Source of the DNA: Paracoccus hibiscisoli
GTDB taxonomy: Bacteria; Pseudomonadota; Alphaproteobacteria; Rhodobacterales; Rhodobacteraceae
Direction of reading: 5' to 3'
Assembly (NCBI RefSeq): GCF_005048265.1
Contig: NZ_SUNH01000006.1
Location: 62,001 to 126,000 of the forward strand
Length of the DNA stretch: 64,000 nucleotides
The notes under the pieces were generated by a model, which saw only the letters and a list, made by a program, of their open reading frames with translations, searched no databases and was not told where the DNA came from. A program made the translations under genes and the position numbers. Of this stretch, positions 16,208 to 22,723 are shown piece after piece (positions within the stretch are counted from its first letter, which is position 1; every line of letters starts with the position of its first letter).

Positions 16208-16236
16208 ACAATATTAGGGTATTTTTACCCAGTCAA
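16208..16236 (-). promoter_or_regulatory. Leftward early promoter with repressor operator in its spacer
   Basis: On the minus strand TTGACT (16236-16231), a 17-nt spacer and TATTGT (16213-16208) form a good sigma-70 promoter. The spacer contains the palindrome GGGTATTTTTACCC, so bound repressor would block RNA polymerase. It points at the operon starting at 16170. Confidence 0.75.
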
Positions 16237-16260
16237 TACTTTTAGGGTTAAAATACCCTA
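16217..16260. promoter_or_regulatory. Left operator cluster: two copies of GGGTA-N4-TACCC
   Basis: Site 1 at 16217-16230 is GGGTATTTTTACCC. Site 2 at 16245-16258 is GGGTTAAAATACCC, within the longer dyad TAGGGTTAAAATACCCTA (16243-16260). Both match the two palindromes flanking the repressor start at 17.7 kb. Confidence 0.75.
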
Positions 16261-16324
16261 TCTTCACCACAACCGATTCGGGGCACGCGATGCTGGCCGG
16301 TGCCGGCGCAGCGCGGCGGGCATG

Positions 16325-16347
16325 AAAAAGCCCGCCGTTGGGCGGGC
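16325..16347 (-). terminator. Intrinsic terminator at the end of the repressor transcript
   Basis: On the minus strand GCCCGCC-CAAC-GGCGGGC is followed directly by TTTTT. It would stop leftward transcripts from the repressor and the rex-position gene before they enter the leftward early operon, isolating the two units. Confidence 0.75.
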
Positions 16348-16450
16348 AAATCTTAATGATTCATTAATCAGGCGGCCGCTGAGCGGGCTATTTTAGCAAC
16401 ACCCATCTCTTTGTCTTATCTTGCTAACAGAGCCAGCCAGAGGATAAAAA

Positions 16451-16654
16451 ATGTCACACATTGATAATGCTGTTGTTATCTTGTTTAAGCAAAGCCATTG
16501 CGAGATCTCGCCGGACATTCCATTGGTATTTACAAACAACACGGTAATGACCATCGCCAATTTGACGAAAGATCAAGTGGTCGCCCTGTTGTCACCCCAT
16601 ACGGGTTCGAATGCCACGAGCGACAATCCCTCCCTGCCCGCCCGTGACTACTAG
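16451..16654 (+). CDS. Hypothetical AT-rich small ORF, 67 residues
   Basis: MSHIDNAVVILFKQSHCEISPDIPLVFTNNTVMTIANLTKDQ and a polar tail. AGAGGATAAAAA precedes the ATG. The base composition is clearly lower in GC than the rest of the phage. It overlaps the minus-strand gene at 16592 by 63 nt tail to tail, so it may not be real. No family recognised. Confidence 0.4.
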   Translation: MSHIDNAVVILFKQSHCEISPDIPLVFTNNTVMTIANLTKDQVVALLSPHTGSNATSDNPSLPARDY

Positions 16655-16987
16655 ATTTCCATGCTTATCGTAAAGGCTCACAATTACTTCACAAAGTGGG
16701 CCGGTAACAGAATAAGAGAAAACTAGTTCATCCTGAGCGTCGTGAAGGGCATATCCTGTGGTGCGCCCTTCACCATCTAGTATTTGCCTTCTAGACCATC
16801 CGGTTACGCTAGGTTCTTGCCGTGGAAAATTGTCAATAACGGTACCAAAAGAACCGTCTTTCATATAAATGCGCGCATTAAAGATGTATTCTCCGTGGCC
16901 CACAGTTTGACCTTCAAGGTATACATCGTCCCCATCAGGTTCACCTATAAGAAAATGACTGCAAATATTTGACATTAGATTGAACAA
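16592..16987 (-). CDS. Unknown protein in rex position, co-directional with the repressor
   Basis: 131 residues from TTG 16987 (GGGAG six bases upstream); ATG 16975 is an alternative. Beta-rich: VYLEGQTVGHGEYIFNARIYMKDGSFGTVIDNF, then GYALHDAQDELVFSYSVTGPLCEVIVSLYDKHGNLVV. It starts 38 nt after the repressor stop on the same strand and is followed by an intrinsic terminator. It should therefore be expressed in lysogens together with the repressor, like rexAB of lambda. Its lower GC suggests separate acquisition. No family recognised; a lysogenic-conversion or exclusion role is inferred only from position. Confidence 0.65.
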   Translation of the reverse strand: MFNLMSNICSHFLIGEPDGDDVYLEGQTVGHGEYIFNARIYMKDGSFGTVIDNFPRQEPSVTGWSRRQILDGEGRTTGYALHDAQDELVFSYSVTGPLCEVIVSLYDKHGNLVVTGGQGGIVARGIRTRMG

Positions 16988-17024
16988 CGGTATCTCCCTG
17001 CGTTTTTAAGACCGAATTTATCGC

Positions 17025-17672
17025 TCAAGCCTTTTCTACCATGTCTCCGGGGAGCGTCAGGATTACCCGCGATGCCCATCTAATCTGCCGGTTATGCATG
17101 TTGTCGCCGGTCGGGTTCAGCGAGATCAGGTGGAACAGGCCCGGCTCGTCGCCCCGCTTCACTTGCTTTAGCCACGCATTGCCATCTTGGCATTCGACGA
17201 CGCACGGGCGGCCGATATCCTCGTCCAAGATGCCCTCATGGGTGGCGCGGCTGTAGAACAGGATGTCGCCGGGCTGATACTGCGGGGCCATCGAATCGCC
17301 CTCGACCTCGACCGCCGCAAACTGGGAGGCAGGCGCACGGCGCAGCAGCTGCGAGGGCGCGCCGACCTGGAACATCCCGCCTGTGGCTTCGTCGGTATCG
17401 ACCAGCGGGACCTGCGCCCCGGCGCCGACGCGGCCCAGAACGGGGATCGCAGATGACACGCCGCCCAGCTTCCCTGCGTAGAGATCATCTAGCGTGACCC
17501 CAAAAGCGGCTGCCACTTTCATGGCATCGTCAACATTTGTTCGCTGAGCCTTTCCCTGCTTGAGGTTCTTGAGCTGCTCGTAAGAAACGCCCGCTTCAAT
17601 CGCGACGTTGCGCAATGACCGGCCAGTGACGGTCAAGGCGTGCTCAAGCGCGATTTTGAAGGTTATTTCCAT
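17025..17672 (-). CDS. CI/LexA-type phage repressor (HTH plus S24 peptidase domain)
   Basis: 215 residues from ATG 17672. The N-terminal HTH_3 domain is ITFKIALEHALTVTGRSLRNVAIEAGVSYEQLKNLKQGKAQRTNVDDAMKVAAAFGV. After a linker the S24 domain contains VEVEGDSMAPQYQPGDILFYSR (catalytic Ser in GDSM), and the Lys is likely in AWLKQVKRG. It would keep the prophage silent and be inactivated by RecA-stimulated self-cleavage. Palindromes at 17672-17690 and 17733-17748 and at 16.2 kb are its likely operators. Alternative starts at 17708 (AAGGTG upstream) or further out would place the operator inside the gene. The nearby TAATTT box suggests a leaderless message from 17672. Confidence 0.93.
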   Translation of the reverse strand: MEITFKIALEHALTVTGRSLRNVAIEAGVSYEQLKNLKQGKAQRTNVDDAMKVAAAFGVTLDDLYAGKLGGVSSAIPVLGRVGAGAQVPLVDTDEATGGMFQVGAPSQLLRRAPASQFAAVEVEGDSMAPQYQPGDILFYSRATHEGILDEDIGRPCVVECQDGNAWLKQVKRGDEPGLFHLISLNPTGDNMHNRQIRWASRVILTLPGDMVEKA

Positions 17673-17690
17673 GGGGTAAAAATTACCCCA
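17672..17690. promoter_or_regulatory. Operator palindrome at the repressor start
   Basis: TGGGGTAA-AAA-TTACCCCA, a perfect dyad directly abutting the repressor ATG. It shares the GGGTA/TACCC half-sites of the other three operators, but with one extra central base. Binding here would give autoregulation. Confidence 0.75.
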
Positions 17691-17723
17691 AGCGAGCCGC
17701 GCTGGCATGGCGTAAATTTCACC

Positions 17724-17753
17724 TTGCATTAAGGGGTATAAATACCCCATATT
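17724..17753 (+). promoter_or_regulatory. Rightward early promoter with embedded operator
   Basis: TTGCAT (17724-17729) and CATATT (17748-17753) are separated by 18 nt. The palindrome GGGGTATAAATACCCC (17733-17748) fills the spacer. The predicted start point is at or just before the Cro-like ATG (17761), so the first message may be leaderless. The boxes are weaker than those of the leftward promoter. Confidence 0.55.
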
Positions 17754-17760
17754 GGCTGCC

Positions 17761-17970
17761 ATGGAACGCTTCATCGCCGCCGTCGAAACCTATGCTCTTG
17801 GCTGTGGCATCAGTCCGCAGAGCCTGCTGCGCAAGACCGTCAATGCCCAGTGGGGCCAGTGGCAGAAGTGGAAGGACGGCGACGCCAGTCCGACCATGCG
17901 GATTGTCGATCAGATTTACGCCTATATGGCCGAGAACCCGCCCCCCCAAACCTCCGAGGACGCAGCATGA
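17761..17970 (+). CDS. Cro-like/YdaS-type DNA-binding protein
   Basis: 69 residues: MERFIAAVETYALGCGISPQSLLRKTV then WGQWQKWKDGDASPTMRIVDQIYAYMAEN. The helical layout, with a Ser/Thr-Met-Arg third helix, is that of short phage HTH proteins divergent from the CI repressor. It is the first gene of the rightward operon, and its stop overlaps the next ATG (ATGA). By position it is the lytic-switch antagonist of the repressor. A TTG at 17752 is an unlikely alternative start. Confidence 0.7.
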   Translation: MERFIAAVETYALGCGISPQSLLRKTVNAQWGQWQKWKDGDASPTMRIVDQIYAYMAENPPPQTSEDAA

Positions 17971-18293
17971 GCAAACATGCCGCGTCCTCTCTTCATTGCT
18001 CGTCTGGTCGCTCTTCACAGGACCAATATGGAGCGCTGCCCGTGAAAAATCCTGCATATTCGACAGACCCCCGCGCCAGTCGGCGCTGGTTCCGTGATCT
18101 GCTGTGGCGGGCCTTTCCCGCCGCGTCCGAGCGTGAGCTGGCCGAGAAGGCATCCGCGGTGCTGGATGTCAGCCACCGGCAGGTCATCAACTGGCTGCGC
18201 GAAGAGCATGACCCCAAGCTGCGCTACATCATGAAGGTTCTGGCCCTGGCCGGCGCCGAAATCGTCTTCAGCCGGATCGAGGGGCAATCATGA
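17967..18293 (+). CDS. HTH DNA-binding protein, second gene of the early operon
   Basis: 108 residues. After a variable N-terminus the part RRWFRDLLWRAFPAASERELAEKASAVLDVSHRQVINWLREEHDPKLRYIMKVLALAGAEIVFSRI reads as a helix-turn-helix (ELAEKASAVLDVSHRQVINWL). It takes the position of cII in lambdoid phages, so it may be a transcriptional activator or second regulator. It overlaps both neighbours by 4 nt. The family was not firmly recognised. Confidence 0.65.
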   Translation: MSKHAASSLHCSSGRSSQDQYGALPVKNPAYSTDPRASRRWFRDLLWRAFPAASERELAEKASAVLDVSHRQVINWLREEHDPKLRYIMKVLALAGAEIVFSRIEGQS

Positions 18294-18448
18294 ATCGGCT
18301 TTTGAACCACGTCCTGGGGCGGTTCTATGAGGCGCGCGCGATGCGCGCCCTCAACCGCTACCATCGTCTGAAATCCATATCGGAAAAATTCTTCCGCCGG
18401 GTGCCGCGCCACCAGCGCGAGGGCGCACCTGAGGAGGATCAGGCATGA
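18290..18448 (+). CDS. 52-residue basic peptide
   Basis: MNRLLNHVLGRFYEARAMRALN followed by RYHRLKSISEKFFRRVPRHQ and an acidic end. Strongly basic and helical. Both ends overlap neighbours through ATGA, and GAGGAGG inside its 3' end serves the next gene. Probably a real early gene, with no recognised function. Confidence 0.55.
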   Translation: MNRLLNHVLGRFYEARAMRALNRYHRLKSISEKFFRRVPRHQREGAPEEDQA

Positions 18449-18948
18449 CGGGCCCGGTCCCGCATGGCACGCCCTCGGGCTACGTCCGGTGCAAGTGCCG
18501 CTGCGATCTGTGCCGCGAGGCCGAGGTTCAGCGCCAGCGCGAATGGCGGCAGCGGCACCGCGACGGCAAGGTCCGGCACCGCACGGACCACCCCAGCTGC
18601 GTCCCCGTCCGTGTGCGTGGCGTGGTGTATCCGTCGATTTCCGCTGCGGCGTATGCGCTGAATGTCACCCCGTCCTCGATCGCTGGACAGCTGGCCCGGC
18701 GCGGTGCGGCCGATGGCGCAGGTCTGGGCGGCCACGCGCCGCGCCGCAGGCCGCAGCCGGTCAATTCCCGGCGCTGCGTCATCCACGGGCGCGAGTTCCC
18801 CTCGATCGCCGCCGCCGCGCGCGAGATCGGCGTGAACTACTCGCATTTCTTTCGTGAGGTGAAGCGCGGGCTGTCGGATCAGTATTCGCAGTACCTGCTG
18901 TTGAAGATGATGCAGGCCGATGCCGGTCGGCAAGGCAGGGCGGCATGA
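18445..18948 (+). CDS. Phage protein with Cys-rich N-terminus and two NUMOD-like repeats
   Basis: 167 residues. The N-terminal HGTPSGYVRCKCRCDLCREAE carries a possible zinc site (CxCxCxxC), as in small phage proteins with an HGTxSGY-CRC pattern. Two copies of a DNA-binding-type module follow: VVYPSISAAAYALNVTPSSIAGQL near residue 60, and REFPSIAAAAREIGVNYSHFFREV near residue 116, which resemble NUMOD1/helix-turn-helix repeats. It probably binds DNA during early replication or recombination. It overlaps both neighbours by 4 nt. Confidence 0.65.
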   Translation: MTGPVPHGTPSGYVRCKCRCDLCREAEVQRQREWRQRHRDGKVRHRTDHPSCVPVRVRGVVYPSISAAAYALNVTPSSIAGQLARRGAADGAGLGGHAPRRRPQPVNSRRCVIHGREFPSIAAAAREIGVNYSHFFREVKRGLSDQYSQYLLLKMMQADAGRQGRAA

Positions 18949-19577
18949 CGGGCGCAATCGAGTTCTGGGCCTATCCGCTGCGTCACGGCGACCGGCTGCC
19001 CAATTTCGACTGGATGCCGCTCTATGGGGAACAGTTGCTGTCGTCGCGGTTCGTGGCCAAGGCCATCCAGGCCGACCGACGGCAGGATATCGGCACCGCC
19101 GTGCTGCTGTGGTGTGCCGCCATGAAGCAGAACCCCGCCGGCACGCTGCCCGATGATGATGTCGAGCTGGCCCGCCTGGCCGGGTTCGGCGCGGATCTGG
19201 GCGGGTGGATCGAGGCGCGGGCCGGACTGGCGCTCTATGGCTGGCGGCCCACTCATATCGATGATGCCCCGGTGGGGGCTGTCGCGCGGCTTGGGCATAC
19301 CCTGCTGTCCGAGATTGCCGAGGGGCAGTTCCGGCGCAAGCGCGGGCGCGAACGCAGCCGGGAGGTCGCGCAGATCGGGATGCAGAAGTCCCGCATCCGG
19401 GCCAAGCTGCGCGAGATCAAGCATGCCAAGATGGCCGATAACGGCCAGGCCGTCGAGCTGATCGCGGAATGGCTGCGGGACAACGACCTCTACATCACCG
19501 CCGACAACGTGCGGGTGGCGGTCGAGGAAATCATGGGCGCCCCTCGGGTGGTGTCCATGGGCGGACGGGAGGTCTGA
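18945..19577 (+). CDS. DUF1376-like (YdaU-type) replication-module protein
   Basis: 210 residues. The N-terminal half, FDWMPLYGEQLLSSRFVAKAIQADRRQDIGTAVLLWCAAMKQNPAGTLPDDDVELARLAGF, fits the DUF1376 pattern of proteins that precede or replace phage replication initiators. The C-terminal half is a basic linker and a small helical domain. It ends 26 nt before a repeat-rich segment with a DnaA-type box, which supports a role at the phage origin. Confidence 0.7.
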   Translation: MTGAIEFWAYPLRHGDRLPNFDWMPLYGEQLLSSRFVAKAIQADRRQDIGTAVLLWCAAMKQNPAGTLPDDDVELARLAGFGADLGGWIEARAGLALYGWRPTHIDDAPVGAVARLGHTLLSEIAEGQFRRKRGRERSREVAQIGMQKSRIRAKLREIKHAKMADNGQAVELIAEWLRDNDLYITADNVRVAVEEIMGAPRVVSMGGREV

Positions 19578-19602
19578 TGGCCGTGTGATCGTCCTGCAGG
19601 TC

Positions 19603-19779
19603 GCTGTTAAAGCGCTGCAATCCACTGTTAGTCGCTGTTACGCATAACAGTTAGCAACAGTTAGGATTGCAGCGCTTTAACAGCACCGCAACTGTTAGCT
19701 GCCCTACAGGACAATACACGGACACAGACAAAGACATGACACCTTAGGGCACCCCGCAAAGGGCTGCGCCTGTGGATAA
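19603..19779. other. Repeat-rich, origin-like intergenic segment
   Basis: A perfect 21-bp inverted repeat (19603-19623 and 19664-19684) encloses a 40-nt loop with a second hairpin CTGTTA-CGCA-TAACAG (19635-19650). CTGTTA or its complement occurs six times between 19604 and 19697. A perfect DnaA box, TGTGGATAA (complement of TTATCCACA), is at 19771-19779. It lies between a DUF1376-like gene and the next early gene, so a replication origin is the best guess. A regulatory hairpin is the alternative. Confidence 0.5.
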
Positions 19780-19811
19780 GTCGGGATTGCTGGTGAAAGG
19801 GGAAGTCCGCC

Positions 19812-20378
19812 ATGTCGGGTGTGAATGCGGAAATGAGGGCCAGGGTCGACATGCTGCTGATGCAGCCCCTGGCCGGGCTTGGGCGCAAGCGCGGCACCAG
19901 CGCCGAGGCCCATGACAAGGCGCTGGCGCGGCTGCGGGACTGGCTGTCCTACATGTCGGACGACAACCTGCGGGCCATGGTCGATCTGATCGCGCGCCAT
20001 GCGGTCAAGGGCGTCTGGCCCGAGGAAGGGCTGATCCGGTCCTGGGCCATGACCCTGCAATGCCCGCCGCCGCGCGACAGTGCCTACGCCCAGAGCCTGA
20101 TCCGGTCCGCGATGGGTCGGCAGGCCATGTCCGAGGGCTGGGCCGTCGAGCTGTTCCAGGTCGCCAAGAAGCTAGGCCCGCCGCCGGGCAAATACATCAT
20201 CACGCGGCTGCGCCAGGACGCCGACAACAACCGGCACCGCCGCCGCGTGATCCGCGAGAATATCGAGGCCGGGCGCGCCACGCTGGCCGAGAAAGAATGG
20301 CTGGCCGCCTGGCATCAGGATCTGGCCGAGATCGAGGCGATCCAGACCGCCGTGACGGAAGAAGGGACAGCAGCATGA
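19812..20378 (+). CDS. Hypothetical early prophage protein, 188 residues
   Basis: All-helical and charged: QPLAGLGRKRGTSAEAHDKALARLRDWLSYMSDDNLRAMVDLIARHAVKGVWPEEGLIRSWA, then GPPPGKYIITRLRQDADNNRHRRRVIRENIEAG. The first gene after the origin-like segment, and its stop overlaps the next ATG. It could assist replication (a helicase-loader-like position), but no motif such as a Walker box is present. Function unknown. Confidence 0.7.
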   Translation: MSGVNAEMRARVDMLLMQPLAGLGRKRGTSAEAHDKALARLRDWLSYMSDDNLRAMVDLIARHAVKGVWPEEGLIRSWAMTLQCPPPRDSAYAQSLIRSAMGRQAMSEGWAVELFQVAKKLGPPPGKYIITRLRQDADNNRHRRRVIRENIEAGRATLAEKEWLAAWHQDLAEIEAIQTAVTEEGTAA

Positions 20379-21100
20379 CGATCTATGACGGAAAGATGGG
20401 TGCCGGTCGGCTGCAGCAGGAACGGGACCGGCTGGCGGCGATCCTCGCCCGCGCCACGCCTGCCGAGGGCTGCGGCCCCGCGATCCCCGTGGCACCTGCG
20501 CGCGGGCCGTCCAAGGCGGTCACGCCGAACGTGGTCATGCCCGACCCCAAGACGAACAGTGGTTACAAGGTCGAGGCTACCGGCTGGCGGGGGTTCCGCG
20601 CCGCCAAGGCCATCGATGTCTTCGACGTACTGGAACAGCGCGAGATCGCGCGGGCAACGAAGGCTAAGCGGCCCCCTGCCCTGCCCTTCACGCGCGCGCA
20701 GGTCGACATCGCGCGCCGCTACCGTGATCTGGTCGAGCATCACGCGGCGGGCGGCATGAAGTGCGCTAGCCTGGAGACGCGCGGCGGGGGTGGCGGCACC
20801 GGGGGCGAGTTCATCGACGCCTACATCAGCGTGGGCCGGGAAATCAGAACGCTGCAGGATCGCATCGGCACCGGGGCCGCGATGGTCGTGCGACGGGTGC
20901 GACCGTCAGCGCGTGGCGTGGTGACTGCCTCGATCATCAGGGATCGCGATCTGGTCGATGCGGTCTGCTTGGAAGGCAAAAGTTTTGTGCAGGTGCTTGA
21001 GAGCCACGGTTGGTCTGACACCGGGCGGAATACGTCGTTGGTGCAAGATGCCCTTGGTAAGTGCCTGGACCGGATGAACAGCGCGCGCGGCAAGCGCTGA
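20375..21100 (+). CDS. Hypothetical protein ending the early operon, 241 residues
   Basis: Starts at an ATG overlapping the preceding stop. A Gly-rich linker (ETRGGGGGTGGEF) separates a basic N-terminal domain from a C-terminal domain, YISVGREIRTLQDRIGTGAAMVVRRVRPSARG then DAVCLEGKSFVQVLESHGWSDTGRNTSLVQDALGKCLDRM, which could contain a helix-turn-helix (FVQVLESHGWS...). As the last gene before a hairpin and the late region, it is placed like a late-gene activator (Q position). That is inference only. Confidence 0.65.
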   Translation: MTIYDGKMGAGRLQQERDRLAAILARATPAEGCGPAIPVAPARGPSKAVTPNVVMPDPKTNSGYKVEATGWRGFRAAKAIDVFDVLEQREIARATKAKRPPALPFTRAQVDIARRYRDLVEHHAAGGMKCASLETRGGGGGTGGEFIDAYISVGREIRTLQDRIGTGAAMVVRRVRPSARGVVTASIIRDRDLVDAVCLEGKSFVQVLESHGWSDTGRNTSLVQDALGKCLDRMNSARGKR

Positions 21101-21161
21101 AAAAAACTTCCTTGACCCTTAGGACGGACGGCAGCATAGATTTCACTATTATCCAGACGTG

Positions 21162-21192
21162 CGCCCGCAGGAACCTTCCTCGCGGGCGTTCG
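21162..21192 (+). terminator. Hairpin at the end of the early operon
   Basis: CGCCCGC-AGGAA-CC-TTCCT-C-GCGGGCG forms a 12-bp stem with a single bulged base, followed by TTCG. The U-tract is weak, so it may be a pause or Rho-assisted site. It lies 62 nt after the last early gene. Confidence 0.5.
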
Positions 21193-21197
21193 TCGTT

Positions 21198-21383
21198 CTA
21201 GGCGCTGATTTGGTCTGCGAGTGTGCCGTAGCGGTGAAGCCAAAACTGTGTCTTTCGTTCGGCCTCGTCGCGATCCGGTCCAGCCCTGACACCATGCTTC
21301 TCAAGCTTTGCCATCCGGCCCAACCAGTAGCATCCGCGCTTGTTTGCCTCTGCAAGCTCTTCCTGGAGTGATCTCTTAGGCAT
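21198..21383 (-). CDS. Hypothetical small helical protein, 61 residues
   Basis: MPKRSLQEELAEANKRGCYWLGRMAKLEKHGVRAGPDRDEAERKTQFWLHRYGTLADQ: charged and helical. GGAG lies seven bases upstream of the ATG. It is on the opposite strand to the early and late operons, a common arrangement for phage morons. Not recognised. Confidence 0.45.
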   Translation of the reverse strand: MPKRSLQEELAEANKRGCYWLGRMAKLEKHGVRAGPDRDEAERKTQFWLHRYGTLADQISA

Positions 21384-21526
21384 CCTCTAACTCCGTCTCC
21401 GCGCAACCGTAGCTCATGAGGGGCATTGACGCCCTGACGCGGTATTGGTTGCATGTTTCGGGTTAAAAAAATCTGGAGCGCGCGAACGGGCGCAACGCGG
21501 ATCGCACCCGCCCTATCGCATTGTTG

Positions 21527-21775
21527 TCAGGCAGAAGGCGTCATACGGCGCATGGTGAGTTCAAAGACTTCTTCATCCTCTGCCGTAGGCATAGCGCTTT
21601 CCAGAAGAACCCTTTCGGTCTTGCCGTCGATCTCTATTTGCCCCTCGCCGTACTGGCCAAGCTGATTCTGCGACATCTCGGTGGTGCTGCGCATCCGGAT
21701 GTAGTCGCCGCCTTTATCGACGATTTCGCCGGTCAGCTGCGGCCCGTCTTCTAGCGTCAGTGTTGCATCGGTCAT
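21527..21775 (-). CDS. Hypothetical prophage protein, 82 residues, opposite to late operon
   Basis: MTDATLTLEDGPQLTGEIVDKGGDYIRMRSTTEMSQ, then an acidic beta-rich body GQIEIDGKTERVLLESAMPTAEDEEVFELTMRRM. GAGGAG lies five bases upstream of ATG 21775; the extension to 21982 overlaps the next rightward gene and was not used. The beta-hairpin repeat pattern suggests a small barrel. Oppositely oriented and autonomous, like a moron. Function unknown. Confidence 0.6.
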   Translation of the reverse strand: MTDATLTLEDGPQLTGEIVDKGGDYIRMRSTTEMSQNQLGQYGEGQIEIDGKTERVLLESAMPTAEDEEVFELTMRRMTPSA

Positions 21776-21875
21776 CGTCCACTCCTCGCGTTGCCCGCAT
21801 GAGTGCGGCAGAGAGTGAACGCGCGCCGCCTGGTACAGGTCCGAGGTGCTTGGCCTACCGGGATGCAAAAGGTCT

Positions 21876-22598
21876 ATGTCGATGCTGAAAATCTCGATCG
21901 ACGACGCCGACCTGCAGCGCAACCTGCGCCAGTTGGCAGACAAGGACGCTCGGCAAGCCGCTACCTGGGCGCTGAACGACACGGCGGCCGATGTCCTGAA
22001 GCATGTGCAGGACCGGATGGATCAGGTCTTTGACCGGCCCACGCGGTTCACGAAGAACGCCTTCATGGTCTGGCGTGCCAAGCCCGCCACGCTGGAGGCC
22101 GAGGTGATGGAACGCCCCTCGGTCGGGCGGCGGCATTACCTGAAGGCGCAGGAATTGGGTGGCCAGCGCGGCCAGACCGGTCTGGAAAAGCTGATAGCGT
22201 CACGCCTCTCGGCTGATGGCCAGATGCAGGCGGCAGTGCCGGCGGCGGGCGCGCGGCTGGATGCCTATGGTAATTGGGCGAACGCGGAACGCAAGCAAGC
22301 CGTGGATGCCGTCACCTCGGCAGCGCCTACTCAGGCCGCTGTGCCGACCGGGGGTCGACCGCGCAAGCGCGCCGGGTTCTTCATCCCCAAGCCGGGCTCT
22401 AACCTCTCGCCTGGCATCTGGAAGCGCGCCCCCGACGGCTCGATCAGCAAGGTGATGCACTTCACCTCGGTCGCGCCAGTCTATTCGGAACGGCTCGGGT
22501 TCCAGGACGGCGCGGCCGAGGTCTATGCCGCCCGCCTGCCCGAGCATCTGGCCCGGACCTTCGAGCGGATGTTCCGCCGGGTGGCCGAGCGGGCCTAA
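21876..22598 (+). CDS. Minor tail protein Z-like structural protein
   Basis: 240 residues. The N-terminal stretch DKDARQAATWALNDTAADVLKHVQDRMDQVFDRPTRFTKNAFMVWRAKPATL resembles phage minor tail protein Z family members (ALN-T-A ... FDRPTxxT). A loop TGGRPRKRAGFFIPKPGSNLSPGIWKRAPDGSI and a C-terminal helix follow. Oddly, it sits upstream of the terminase genes rather than among the tail-completion genes. ATG 21876 (AAAGG upstream) was chosen; ATG 21882 is possible. Confidence 0.6.
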   Translation: MSMLKISIDDADLQRNLRQLADKDARQAATWALNDTAADVLKHVQDRMDQVFDRPTRFTKNAFMVWRAKPATLEAEVMERPSVGRRHYLKAQELGGQRGQTGLEKLIASRLSADGQMQAAVPAAGARLDAYGNWANAERKQAVDAVTSAAPTQAAVPTGGRPRKRAGFFIPKPGSNLSPGIWKRAPDGSISKVMHFTSVAPVYSERLGFQDGAAEVYAARLPEHLARTFERMFRRVAERA

Positions 22599-22723
22599 CC
22601 CCGCGCGGGTCCTTCCCCGGTGCAAACCGCACGCGGGTAATTCGCACCGCGTTGCATTCCTGACAGCGATCCCGGTCCGGGGTTGTGGTTCGGGTTGTTG
22701 TTGTTGTTCTCACAGGGAAAGCC
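22599..22723 (+). other. Gap upstream of terminase, candidate cos region
   Basis: 125 nt with no gene. It contains the dyad CGGTGC/GCACCG (22618-22623 and 22644-22649), related GCAC/GTGC repeats, and a GTTGTTGTTGTTGTT tract at about 22692-22710. In lambda-type phages cos lies just ahead of the small terminase gene, so this is where packaging would start. The assignment is positional only. Confidence 0.3.

Noticed and set aside
21403..21453. tRNA-like start (GCAACCGTAGCTCA) with a closing TGGTTGCA 51 nt later
   Set aside because: Acceptor arms could pair, but there is no T-arm and the length is too short for a functional tRNA; at most a decayed remnant.
22692..22710. GTT microsatellite before the small terminase gene
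   Set aside because: A short five-unit tract outside any coding region; no sign that it acts as a phase-variation switch.
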